Assembly (NCBI RefSeq): GCF_001667945.1
Contig: NZ_LZJK01000053.1
Coordinates: 19,425 to 83,424 of the forward strand
Direction: 5' to 3'
From: Mycolicibacter sinensis
Lineage (GTDB): Bacteria > Actinomycetota > Actinomycetes > Mycobacteriales > Mycobacteriaceae
DNA length: 64,000 nucleotides
The notes beneath the pieces are model-generated. The model searched no databases, was not told where the DNA came from, and saw only the letters and a program-made list of their open reading frames with translations. Shown piece by piece: positions 27,665 to 34,746 of this stretch (its first letter is position 1; each line of letters opens with the position of its first letter). A program made the position numbers and the translations under genes.

Positions 27665-28492
27665 ATGTGGGCGACGCGGCTATCGGCGGGTATAGCGGCG
27701 GCGGTGCTGACGGTGTGCGCGGCCCCGCTGGCCGGTGCGTCGGCGCCGTCGTTCTGCAGCGGGCTGGGCGGCGACTGGGACGGGCACTTCTGCAGCACCG
27801 ACGTGCACTCCGAGCGGCTGGCTACCCGCTATATCCGGATGGCGGTGCCCGGGGATCTGGTGGATCACCCGGTGGCCGGACCGCCGATCCGTGACTACCT
27901 GTCGAAGTTGTTCACCAACTGGCGCATCAAGGGCGCTTCGATGGTGGCCGACAGTTGGGGCAACGAGAATTTCGAGATCTTCCAGCACGGCAACGCGCTT
28001 TCGGTGGTCTTCCACGAGGACTATCACTCCGACGGTCCGTACATCAACAACGCCTACCGCACCTTCACCTTCGATATGGCCGGCGGCCGCCAACTGCAGC
28101 TGGCCGACATCACCAGGCCGGGAGTGGATCCGCTTGCGACCATCCCCCAGCTGGGCGAGCCGTACATCATCGAGGCACTCGACCGGGCGTTCTGGGAACA
28201 CCGGCCCGGTGATTACCCCTTCGTGCCGGAACGCTTCACTCCGGACAAGGTGTTCTCCGGCGGCTACCGGTCGTGGGCGCTGACCCCCGATGAGCTGATC
28301 CTCTACATGCCCGACTATCCGGTGAGCCATGATTCGCCGATCCAGTACAACCAGATGCAGTGGTACATGGACGGCGGCAACGTCCAGGCGCACATCCCGC
28401 TGTCGGCGCTGCGTTCGATCCTGCGTCCGGAGTACGGCGGTTCAGCCAGCGTCGACGAAGGAGAGGCGGCGCTGGGACCGCCGCAACAATAG
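27665..28492 (+). CDS. secreted DUF3298 (RsiV-type) domain protein
   Basis: A 275-aa exported protein. The signal peptide ends AGASA at about residue 26. Two cysteine pairs follow early (FCSGLGG, FCSTD). The middle contains NENFEIFQHGNALSVVFHEDYHSDG and the DUF3298 pattern TFTFDMAGGRQLQLADI, with LTPDELILYMPDYPVS, a fold shared with the lysozyme-sensing anti-sigma factor RsiV and with mycobacterial envelope proteins. It starts ten bases after the Mce-associated stop, so it is the last gene of the second mce operon. A ligand-binding envelope role is plausible but unproven. Confidence 0.82.
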   Translation: MWATRLSAGIAAAVLTVCAAPLAGASAPSFCSGLGGDWDGHFCSTDVHSERLATRYIRMAVPGDLVDHPVAGPPIRDYLSKLFTNWRIKGASMVADSWGNENFEIFQHGNALSVVFHEDYHSDGPYINNAYRTFTFDMAGGRQLQLADITRPGVDPLATIPQLGEPYIIEALDRAFWEHRPGDYPFVPERFTPDKVFSGGYRSWALTPDELILYMPDYPVSHDSPIQYNQMQWYMDGGNVQAHIPLSALRSILRPEYGGSASVDEGEAALGPPQQ

Positions 28493-28527
28493 TGCGGAAG
28501 CTGCCCGCCTGCCGTTCGCCGAGATTG

Positions 28528-28541
28528 CACCTGCGCAGGTG
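28528..28541. terminator. candidate bidirectional terminator between convergent units
   Basis: Perfect 14-bp palindrome CACCTGCGCAGGTG, followed on the plus strand by ATTTCCCTT, between the end of the second mce operon and the convergent DUF1275 gene. The stem is short (six pairs with a minimal loop), so strength is uncertain. Confidence 0.4.
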
Positions 28542-28548
28542 ATTTCCC

Positions 28549-29214
28549 TTAGCCGTAGCGGAACAGCAGCAGGCTCGCCAAGACCACGGCCGCGGCCAGG
28601 GCGATCACCGGCGCCACGAAGGCATGCGTCAGCGTCGCTCCGACGACGGCGCCGGCGATCATCGTCAACACCACTCCGTAGCGCAGCTTTTCGCGCTGGC
28701 CGGTGCCGCCGGCCAGCCTGCTGTCCAACCCGATACCGACGATGGTCGAAGTGAGCACGGTGGTGTAGAGCTCCTGGATGCCGAACTGGCGCGCGGTCGA
28801 GTTCTGCACGCCGAAGGCCACCGCGAGGCCGACGATCAGAACCAGCTTGCTGGCGTCCTCGTAGTTCAGCACACCGGCGCCGGCCAGCGCGGCCAGCACC
28901 AGCAGCAAGACCACCTCGGTGCCCAGGGCGGTGGTGACCCAGGTTCGAGAACGCTCGCCCAGGCACCGCACCAGGCGACCGCCGATGATCGCACCGAGCA
29001 GGAAGCCGCCGACCGCGACCGCTGCGGCAGTCAGGTCGATGCCGGTGTGGGCGACGAACAAGAAGCCCAGAAAGATCGCGTTGCCGGTCATATTGGCCAC
29101 GAACACGCGCCCGAGCACCAATACGCTGACCCCGTCGACCACGCCGGTGGCAAAGGTCAACAGCAGCAATGCCACCATCGTGCGCCGTTGCGACAGCGGC
29201 GACACGACAGCCAT
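28549..29214 (-). CDS. DUF1275 (YoaK family) membrane protein
   Basis: A 221-aa membrane protein with about six hydrophobic segments. Signatures of the family are ATGVVDGVSVLVLGRVFVANMTGN at the N-terminus and GLDSRL... LRYGVV before the last helices. Function is unknown; DUF1275 proteins are small putative transporters. It directly follows the last mce1 gene (three bases between stop and ATG) and so may be co-transcribed with mce1. Residues about 182-211, covering the start of the final helices, are encoded by DNA that is repeated, inverted and 100% identical over 88 bp, inside the neighbouring Mce-associated gene. This sequence suits a membrane helix here and looks native in this gene. Confidence 0.85.
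   Translation of the reverse strand: MAVVSPLSQRRTMVALLLLTFATGVVDGVSVLVLGRVFVANMTGNAIFLGFLFVAHTGIDLTAAAVAVGGFLLGAIIGGRLVRCLGERSRTWVTTALGTEVVLLLVLAALAGAGVLNYEDASKLVLIVGLAVAFGVQNSTARQFGIQELYTTVLTSTIVGIGLDSRLAGGTGQREKLRYGVVLTMIAGAVVGATLTHAFVAPVIALAAAVVLASLLLFRYG
28585..28672 (-). repeat. 88-bp perfect inverted repeat, copy in the DUF1275 gene
   Basis: The reverse complement of this stretch is identical, base for base over 88 positions, to 29365-29452. The match ends abruptly on both sides. In this copy the minus strand encodes the TMIAGAVVGATLTHAFVAPV part of the membrane protein. The two copies are separated by 692 bp. Confidence 0.95.
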
Positions 29215-29217
29215 GGG

Positions 29218-29889
29218 TCAGCTCTGGAACCGTGGCGTCAGATCCAGCGAGGTGATCGTCGGCATCCTCGTGACCACCCAGCGGTTGTGGTCGCGTTTCA
29301 TGTGCAGCCGGTAGGTCAGGTACTTGATCTGCGGGATGGTCTTGGTCAGTTCGCTGGTGGCCGAGGTGTTGACGATGATCGCCGGCGCCGTCGTCGGAGC
29401 GACGCTGACGCATGCCTTCGTGGCGCCGGTGATCGCCCTGGCCGCGGCCGTGCTCTCGGCGATCGCGTCGATGAACTTGCGATACTGGGCTTCCAGGTCG
29501 CCACTGAGGTAGATCGACGCCCGGTCCGGCAGCGTGTCCATGTTCTCCGGCGTGTAGTTCCACAGCGTGTGGATCGCTCGGGCTGCGGTCCGGGCGATGT
29601 CCAGTTTGGTGGCCACCTCCGCCCGGTCGATCAGATAGGGCTGGGCTGCGGCCGCCGCGAAGGCCGCGGAGCCGACGAACAGCGCCGCCGCCGCTGCGAC
29701 CGCGATTCGGATGCCGGCCTTCCGGCGCCCGGGGCGGGCCTCCGCCGTCGTCTCGGGTTCACCCGCGGCCTCGGTCTCGGCGTCGGCGTCGGGATCCGCC
29801 TGGGTGTCGGCTTCGCCGTCGGCCTCCACGCCGGTGGCCTCGGCCGCCGACTCGGCGTCGTCGGCGGATTCGGCGGCGGGATCGGTCAC
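29218..29889 (-). CDS. Mce-associated membrane protein, last gene of mce1 (Rv0178-like)
   Basis: A 223-aa protein with a very acidic N-terminus (about 50 residues of Glu/Asp/Ala), a membrane helix (about 58-80) and a Mce-associated domain ending KYLTYRLHMKRDHNRWVVTRM and TITSLDLTP, the hallmark of Rv0178. GTG 29889 was chosen because it forms a GTGA junction with the upstream gene; GTG 29919 is in frame but lacks this. Residues about 146-175 (ARAITGATKACVSVAPTTAP region) derive from DNA that is an exact inverted copy of part of the DUF1275 gene, so this stretch is probably foreign to the protein. The flanks keep the frame, and the family C-terminus is intact. Confidence 0.85.
   Translation of the reverse strand: MTDPAAESADDAESAAEATGVEADGEADTQADPDADAETEAAGEPETTAEARPGRRKAGIRIAVAAAAALFVGSAAFAAAAAQPYLIDRAEVATKLDIARTAARAIHTLWNYTPENMDTLPDRASIYLSGDLEAQYRKFIDAIAESTAAARAITGATKACVSVAPTTAPAIIVNTSATSELTKTIPQIKYLTYRLHMKRDHNRWVVTRMPTITSLDLTPRFQS
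29365..29452 (+). repeat. 88-bp perfect inverted repeat, copy in the Rv0178-like gene
   Basis: The plus strand here repeats the minus strand of 28585-28672 without a mismatch. The antisense strand is used as coding sequence by the Mce-associated gene, while the plus strand still reads as the DUF1275 helix. Length is close to a multiple of three, so the gene remains open. Confidence 0.95.
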
Positions 29890-30431
29890 AGCACCTGGTT
29901 CAGATTGCTGATCTTCCACTGGTCCCCTTCCTTCTGCGCCGTCGCCAACCAGCGAGTCGCGACCTTGACATCCTGTTTACCGTCCGGCGACTTACCGCTG
30001 TTCTCGACGGCCACCAGCATGCTGACGCTGCCGTCGTCGTTCCACCGCTCCACCCCTGCCGCGATCACCGTCCCGGCGGTCGGCTCACTGCGCGCCACCG
30101 CGACCAGGATCTGATTGGCCTTGTCCTGGTATTGCTGGGCGAACTCCCCGGTGGCGTGGTCGAGGACGCTGTTGAGGTAGTCGTTGGCATGGAACGGATC
30201 CGGTGAGGTGAACATCGTCATGAACGATTCGACCGCCGCCAGCGCCTCGACATCGCGTAGGGCGGCGCGCCGGTGTTGCTCATGGGTGACCAGCGTGGCG
30301 GCGCAGACGGCGATCGCTGCGGCGGCGGCCAGCAGCGCACTGCCGATCACCGTCGGCAGCCGCCGGTCAGGCACCTTCCGCTCCGCGAAGAGCGGCTTGG
30401 CGTCGGCCTGGACGCGCCGCCGCGGGCTCAT
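29886..30431 (-). CDS. Mce-associated membrane protein (Rv0177-like)
   Basis: A 181-aa single-pass protein. A basic N-terminus (MSPRRRVQADAK) precedes a hydrophobic segment (about 28-50) and a small NTF2-like domain with FMTMFTSPDPFHANDYL and VLDHATGEFAQQYQDKANQI. It belongs to the Rv0175-Rv0178 set of accessory proteins that stabilise Mce1. ATG 30431 overlaps the stop of the RDD gene (ATGA), and its own stop overlaps the next gene, so the four accessory genes are translated as a chain. Confidence 0.88.
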   Translation of the reverse strand: MSPRRRVQADAKPLFAERKVPDRRLPTVIGSALLAAAAAIAVCAATLVTHEQHRRAALRDVEALAAVESFMTMFTSPDPFHANDYLNSVLDHATGEFAQQYQDKANQILVAVARSEPTAGTVIAAGVERWNDDGSVSMLVAVENSGKSPDGKQDVKVATRWLATAQKEGDQWKISNLNQVL

Positions 30432-31372
30432 TTGTCCCCCTCGGCGGGCAGCGGCTTGCTGACCACCGACAGGTCGTCGACACGCCAGTTTCCGGCCGCT
30501 TCGGCGAACACCACCCGCACGGTGGCGCTGATCAAACGCTCCTTGCCGGGTGTGCCGCGCTGGCCCTGCAGGAACATGAGCATCGTCGCGCGGTGCGCCG
30601 TGGCGTCGAGCACCGCGGCATCGGTCACCCGGTAGAAATTGGGAACCGGCGTCGCGTTGCGGATCGCGTCCAGCTGGGGCACCAGCTGCTCGCGGTACTT
30701 CTCGGTGGCCAGTGACTGCGCACGGTCGAAGTCGTCCTGCAACGTCGCCGGGTCGTAGGACAACATGTCCGCCACGATCTTCGGGCCCTGCCGGGCGATC
30801 TGGACCCGGGCCAGATCCGAGTTGTGCTCACCCCGGTAGACCACCGCGTAGGCCGCGCCCGCCCCGGCCGTACTTAGGACGGCCGCGGCCACGAAGACCG
30901 CCATCACCTTCCCCCGGATGCGCGCCGGTGGCCGGCGCCGTGCCGGCCGAACCTCGGTGCGCGCCACCAGGTCGGCGAAGGTCCGCCCCCGGCGGTCCCG
31001 TAGCGGCCAGAGCCAGCCGGCGAACACGGCGTCGAGCAGGTGCGCCCCTTCGCGCAGCAACAGCCGTCCAGCGCCCACAGCGCCGGTGTTCTCGCCGGTG
31101 CGCGTCACCTCGAGTCCGGCGAAGGCGCGGCCCAGGCTCCACCCGGTGATCACCGGCAGCAGCACCCGGTTGACCGCGGTCGCCAGGATCACCACCCCGA
31201 TGACCGTCATGGCCAGCCACCACCACGCCCCGCCCCGCGGGAAGCACATCGCCACAAGAACCATCGCCGCCACCACGACCGCGCCCGGGAGCAGGTCGAT
31301 CCCGAAGGCGATCAGGCGGTGACGCCACCGCGCCGGAGGGCTGACCGGCACGGCGTCAACGGCTTCGGTCAC
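30428..31372 (-). CDS. RDD-domain Mce-associated membrane protein (Rv0176-like)
   Basis: A 314-aa protein with two parts. The N-terminal 150 residues form an RDD-type membrane domain (RLIAFGIDLLPG start, LRDRRGRTFADLVARTEV end) with about three helices. A fourth helix (about 155-177) leads to an extracytoplasmic Mce-associated domain (SYDPATLQDDFDRAQSLATEKYREQLVPQL). The RDD fusion is the hallmark of Rv0176. GTG 31372 overlaps the preceding stop. It is an accessory component of the Mce1 lipid importer. Confidence 0.9.
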   Translation of the reverse strand: MTEAVDAVPVSPPARWRHRLIAFGIDLLPGAVVVAAMVLVAMCFPRGGAWWWLAMTVIGVVILATAVNRVLLPVITGWSLGRAFAGLEVTRTGENTGAVGAGRLLLREGAHLLDAVFAGWLWPLRDRRGRTFADLVARTEVRPARRRPPARIRGKVMAVFVAAAVLSTAGAGAAYAVVYRGEHNSDLARVQIARQGPKIVADMLSYDPATLQDDFDRAQSLATEKYREQLVPQLDAIRNATPVPNFYRVTDAAVLDATAHRATMLMFLQGQRGTPGKERLISATVRVVFAEAAGNWRVDDLSVVSKPLPAEGDK

Positions 31373-31995
31373 CGGGCCACCTGATCGAGCTTGCCGATCC
31401 GGAACTGGCCGTCCTCCCGGACCATCTGGGCGCGCAACCGGTAGCCGGCCTCGCGGCCCTTGGCCTCGACGTTGTCGACCTTGATCCGGAATGCGACCAG
31501 GATGTCGATCGAGCCGTCCGGATTGTTGCGTTCCACCGCGGCACCCATCTCGGTGAGCTCGACGTGGACTTTGGCCGCCTGATAGGCAGGCGGAAGGATC
31601 TGGGCGTACAGCGCGGCCTGGGTGCGGAATTCCCCGGCCGTGCAGTTGATCATCTTCTGCTGGGCCAACGCCACATCGCCCGGATCCGGGGCCTGGGTCG
31701 CCAGCACGCAGGTTTTCGCCGCCTCGATGGCTTCGGCGTTGTCGCGGGCCATCGCCTGACTGGCAGCGTGGTCACGCAGGGCCTGGTAGCCGACCGCCGA
31801 CAGGCCGGCGGCCAACAGCACCAGCAACGCACAGATCCCGATCAGCGCGCGCCGGCCGAGGCGGGACGGCGGGCCGGCGTCTGCCCCGTCGGCCGGGACC
31901 GCGTCGGTCGTAGCCGCTTGGACTGCGGTGTCCTCGTCCGTCGACGCTGCGGTATCGGCGGTGTCTGCGGTCTGCTGCTCCCCGTCCGTGCTCAC
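31369..31995 (-). CDS. Mce-associated membrane protein (Rv0175-like)
   Basis: A 208-aa single-pass protein: acidic Thr/Ala-rich N-terminus (about 45 residues), membrane helix (about 52-74) and a Mce-associated domain with MINCTAGEFRTQAALYAQ. Two cysteines (KTCVLAT, INCTAG) could pair. GTG 31995 was preferred because it makes a GTGA overlap with mce1F, the pattern used by this operon; an ATG at 32022 is in frame and would add nine residues. It is the first of four accessory genes after mce1F. Confidence 0.88.
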   Translation of the reverse strand: MSTDGEQQTADTADTAASTDEDTAVQAATTDAVPADGADAGPPSRLGRRALIGICALLVLLAAGLSAVGYQALRDHAASQAMARDNAEAIEAAKTCVLATQAPDPGDVALAQQKMINCTAGEFRTQAALYAQILPPAYQAAKVHVELTEMGAAVERNNPDGSIDILVAFRIKVDNVEAKGREAGYRLRAQMVREDGQFRIGKLDQVAR

Positions 31996-33584
31996 CGGAA
32001 CGGTGCCAGCATCCCCTTCCATGCGTCGTCTCCTATGTTCATCGAGTTCTCGACGGAGTATTCGACGCCGTCCGGCCCGACCGCCTGGCCACTCTGCGGA
32101 TTGTAGATTGCCGCTGGTCCGCCGGCCGGGGTGTAGATGCAGGGGTTGGGCTGTTGCCCGTTGCACTGCACGCTACCGGTGCCCGGCCGGGTCAGCGGGT
32201 CGTTGAGCGGCGGTGGTGTCGGTGGCACCATATCCGCCGGCAGCGGGTTGAGGCCGGTGTTGACCGACGGCGCCGGGATCACGTGGCCCGGCTCGACCGG
32301 CTGGTCACAGCGCGCGCCCAGCGCCGGGCAGTTCCGGATCTGGTTCGGGTCGCCGTACCAGGGGTTGGTGCCCATCGGGATGTACGGCTTGTCGCTGCGG
32401 CATTCCTTGGGCGTCGGGGCCCGCTTGCCCGGCACGTCCACACATGGGATGTTGCGCACGCCGCGGACGTTGTTGGCCGGGGTGTCCTGCGGAATCCGGC
32501 AGGCGACGTCCGGCAGCTCGGCGGGGCTGGTGTCGGCGAACGCCCGCCATTCCGAGGCTGGCAGGTAACCGGTCAGGCACGGCGGCGGATAGTTCAGGCT
32601 CAGACCCGGAACCGGCACCGGGAAGACCGGGCCGGGGAACGCGCCCAGCGCCACGCCCAGTGACGCCCGCCCCGGGAAGGTCGAGCTGACCGTCTGGATG
32701 ATCGATCCGGCCTGGGGCAGGAACACCAAGACCTGCTCGGTGTTGCGGTTGTAGCGCCGGGCCATCTCGGTCAGGATGGCCGCGTTGGCCATCAGCTGCG
32801 GCAGCGAGTCCTTGGTGTCGTTGAACACCGTGTGCACCTGGTCGATCAGCGGCGGCAGGTCCGAGAGGATGTGCTTGGCCGTCTCATCTCTGCTAGCCGC
32901 CTGCGCACCGAGAATGTTGAGGTTGCGCGCCCACTGGTGGATGGCATCGCCGGAGTCGACCTGACTCTCGATGATCGGTGCCGACTTGTTCACGACGTCG
33001 TTGACGTCGGCGAGATTCGACTTGAAGTCACTGACGATCAACTGGGTGGAATCGACCAGCCGCTGCAGGGCCGGGCCCAACCCGCCGACGGCGGTCGCCG
33101 TCTCGTCCAGCAGCGCCGAGATCTTGCCGGCCGGCAACGCGGCCAGACCACGGTTGGCGGTGTCCAGTGCCGGGCCGATGGCGGCCGGCACCGTGCCCTT
33201 GGTGATGGTCTGGCCCGCTTTCAGGTACTGCCCCGGGTTATCGGTGGACACCAGGTCCAGGTACTGCTCACCGATCGCCGAAACCGAATGCACATTGGCG
33301 GTGGCGTCGACGGGGATCTTGTACTTACTGGAGATCTGCATCGTCGCCTGCGCGCCCGTCTCGGTGGGCTCGACGGCGGTGACCCGGCCGATGATGGTGC
33401 CGCGGTAGGTCACGTTCGCGGTCTTGTACAAACCGCCGGCCTCGGGCAGATTCGCCTTCAAGGTGTACTGGCCGAGGCCCGCCATGGTCGGCAACCGCAG
33501 GTAGTAGATGCCCAACACCAGCAACGCCGCCGTCGTCAGGACGGTGAAGATGACCAGTTGACGTTTGATCGCAGGTTTCAGCAA
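31992..33584 (-). CDS. mce1F: Mce1F
   Basis: A 530-aa subunit of the Mce1 fatty-acid/mycolic-acid importer. An N-terminal helix (about 9-29) precedes an MCE domain (LPEAGGLYKTANVTYRGTIIG; VHSVSAIGEQYLDLV). A helical region and a Cys/Pro-rich C-terminal domain follow, with NYPPPCLTGYLPASEWR, KRAPTPKECRSDKPY and the GPDGVEYSVEN... GDDAWKGMLAP ending that identifies Mce1F of M. tuberculosis. The start is TTG 33584, overlapping the mce1E stop; no better start exists upstream. In M. tuberculosis Mce1 imports fatty acids with the MceG ATPase and LucA. Confidence 0.96.
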   Translation of the reverse strand: MLKPAIKRQLVIFTVLTTAALLVLGIYYLRLPTMAGLGQYTLKANLPEAGGLYKTANVTYRGTIIGRVTAVEPTETGAQATMQISSKYKIPVDATANVHSVSAIGEQYLDLVSTDNPGQYLKAGQTITKGTVPAAIGPALDTANRGLAALPAGKISALLDETATAVGGLGPALQRLVDSTQLIVSDFKSNLADVNDVVNKSAPIIESQVDSGDAIHQWARNLNILGAQAASRDETAKHILSDLPPLIDQVHTVFNDTKDSLPQLMANAAILTEMARRYNRNTEQVLVFLPQAGSIIQTVSSTFPGRASLGVALGAFPGPVFPVPVPGLSLNYPPPCLTGYLPASEWRAFADTSPAELPDVACRIPQDTPANNVRGVRNIPCVDVPGKRAPTPKECRSDKPYIPMGTNPWYGDPNQIRNCPALGARCDQPVEPGHVIPAPSVNTGLNPLPADMVPPTPPPLNDPLTRPGTGSVQCNGQQPNPCIYTPAGGPAAIYNPQSGQAVGPDGVEYSVENSMNIGDDAWKGMLAPFR

Positions 33585-34729
33585 TTCCGGTCAGCCCTTT
33601 CCACATACGGACCGCCGGGTGCGGTAGCGGGGTTCGGCGTGTACCGCACGTCCGGAATCATCTTCTCGGGGTCGTGGCCGAAGGACTGCTCCAGGGCGCG
33701 CAGCATCCCGGAGAAGCCGGTTCCGGTCAGGATCGCGTTGTCGATGGACGCGTAGGTCAGGTCGACCACCAGCGAGGTGTTGATGAAGTCGCCGCGGACC
33801 GCCTTGAACGCACCGTCGACGTGATACGGCGCGGTGATCATCACCTGCATCAGGTCGGGGATGTAGGGCGACGCCTTGCGGAGTTCCCGCGCCGGGCACT
33901 GGAACGAGGTCAGCACCTTGTGCAGATCGGACCGCGCGGGAATGATCTGCTCGTTGACCTGGGTGCCCATCGCGCCCAACGCGTCGACCGCGTTGATGAA
34001 GATCTGCTGCTGGGCGTTGAAGTACTTGAACAGCGGCGGGAAGTCGTTCAAGGCCTTCTCGATGCTGTCGTTGTGCGCACCGAAGTAGCTCAGCAGCCGG
34101 TTGGACGAGTCGATCGCCCGGGTGATGTCCTCACGCTGGTCGTTGAGGTTGCCGATGAACGTGTCCAGTTTGGTCAGGAAGGCCCGGATCTGATCGGCCC
34201 GCCCGTGCGACAGCGCAGCGAACTCCGTGGTGATGGTGTCCAGGTCGGATAGCCCGCCGCGCTGCAGCAGCAGTGCGATACCGGCCAGCGTGCGTTCGAT
34301 CGTCGGGTACGACGACGAGTTGTTCAAGGCGATGGTGTCGCCGTTGCGCAGTTCGCCCTCCGGGTTCGGCGGCGACGTCAGCTCGATGTGTTGCGAACCC
34401 AGCAAGCTGGTCTGGCCGATCTTCGCCGTGGCGTTGCGCGGCAGATGGACGTCCTTGTTCAGCTTCAGCTTCAGCGTCGCGATCCAGTTCTTCAACTCGA
34501 TCCGCTCCACCGCGCCGACGAAGACGTCGGCGACCAGGACCCGGCTGTTGCCGTTGAGCGCCAGCGTGTCCGGCACCTGGACATAGACGGTGTAGGCGCC
34601 CGGACCACTGCCGGGGCCGCCCGGCAACGACACGTTGGCGATACCGCGCCAGCTGCTGCACGACGTCAAGGTCAGGGCGGCCATCAGCAGCACCAGCCCC
34701 TGCCAGCTGCGCCGGCTGACCGTCTTCAT
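33578..34729 (-). CDS. mce1E: Mce1E lipoprotein (LprK)
   Basis: A 383-aa lipoprotein subunit. The leader MKTVSRRSWQ plus a hydrophobic run ends in a good lipobox, LTSC, with Cys24 lipidated. The MCE domain (TLALNGNSRVLVADVFVGAVERIEL; TSLLGSQHIELTSPP) and a helical domain follow. ATG 34729 has GGAGG seven to eleven bases upstream; the in-frame ATG 34747 overlaps mce1D but would put extra Arg residues ahead of the leader. Also known as LprK. It anchors the Mce1 hexamer to the membrane or envelope. Confidence 0.94.
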   Translation of the reverse strand: MKTVSRRSWQGLVLLMAALTLTSCSSWRGIANVSLPGGPGSGPGAYTVYVQVPDTLALNGNSRVLVADVFVGAVERIELKNWIATLKLKLNKDVHLPRNATAKIGQTSLLGSQHIELTSPPNPEGELRNGDTIALNNSSSYPTIERTLAGIALLLQRGGLSDLDTITTEFAALSHGRADQIRAFLTKLDTFIGNLNDQREDITRAIDSSNRLLSYFGAHNDSIEKALNDFPPLFKYFNAQQQIFINAVDALGAMGTQVNEQIIPARSDLHKVLTSFQCPARELRKASPYIPDLMQVMITAPYHVDGAFKAVRGDFINTSLVVDLTYASIDNAILTGTGFSGMLRALEQSFGHDPEKMIPDVRYTPNPATAPGGPYVERADRNC

Positions 34730-34746
34730 CGCAGTCCTCCGTCTCA

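Noticed and set aside
16948..28492. Idea that the second mce operon is a recent duplicate of mce1
   Set aside because: YrbE and Mce proteins of the two operons differ across most of their length and in tail architecture; only domain-level similarity is seen.
28624..30114. Long plus-strand open frame of about 496 codons opposite DUF1275 and the mce1 accessory genes
   Set aside because: It is antisense to two well-supported genes, is rich in Arg/Gly/His as expected from the complement of GC-rich coding DNA, and has no domain-like features.
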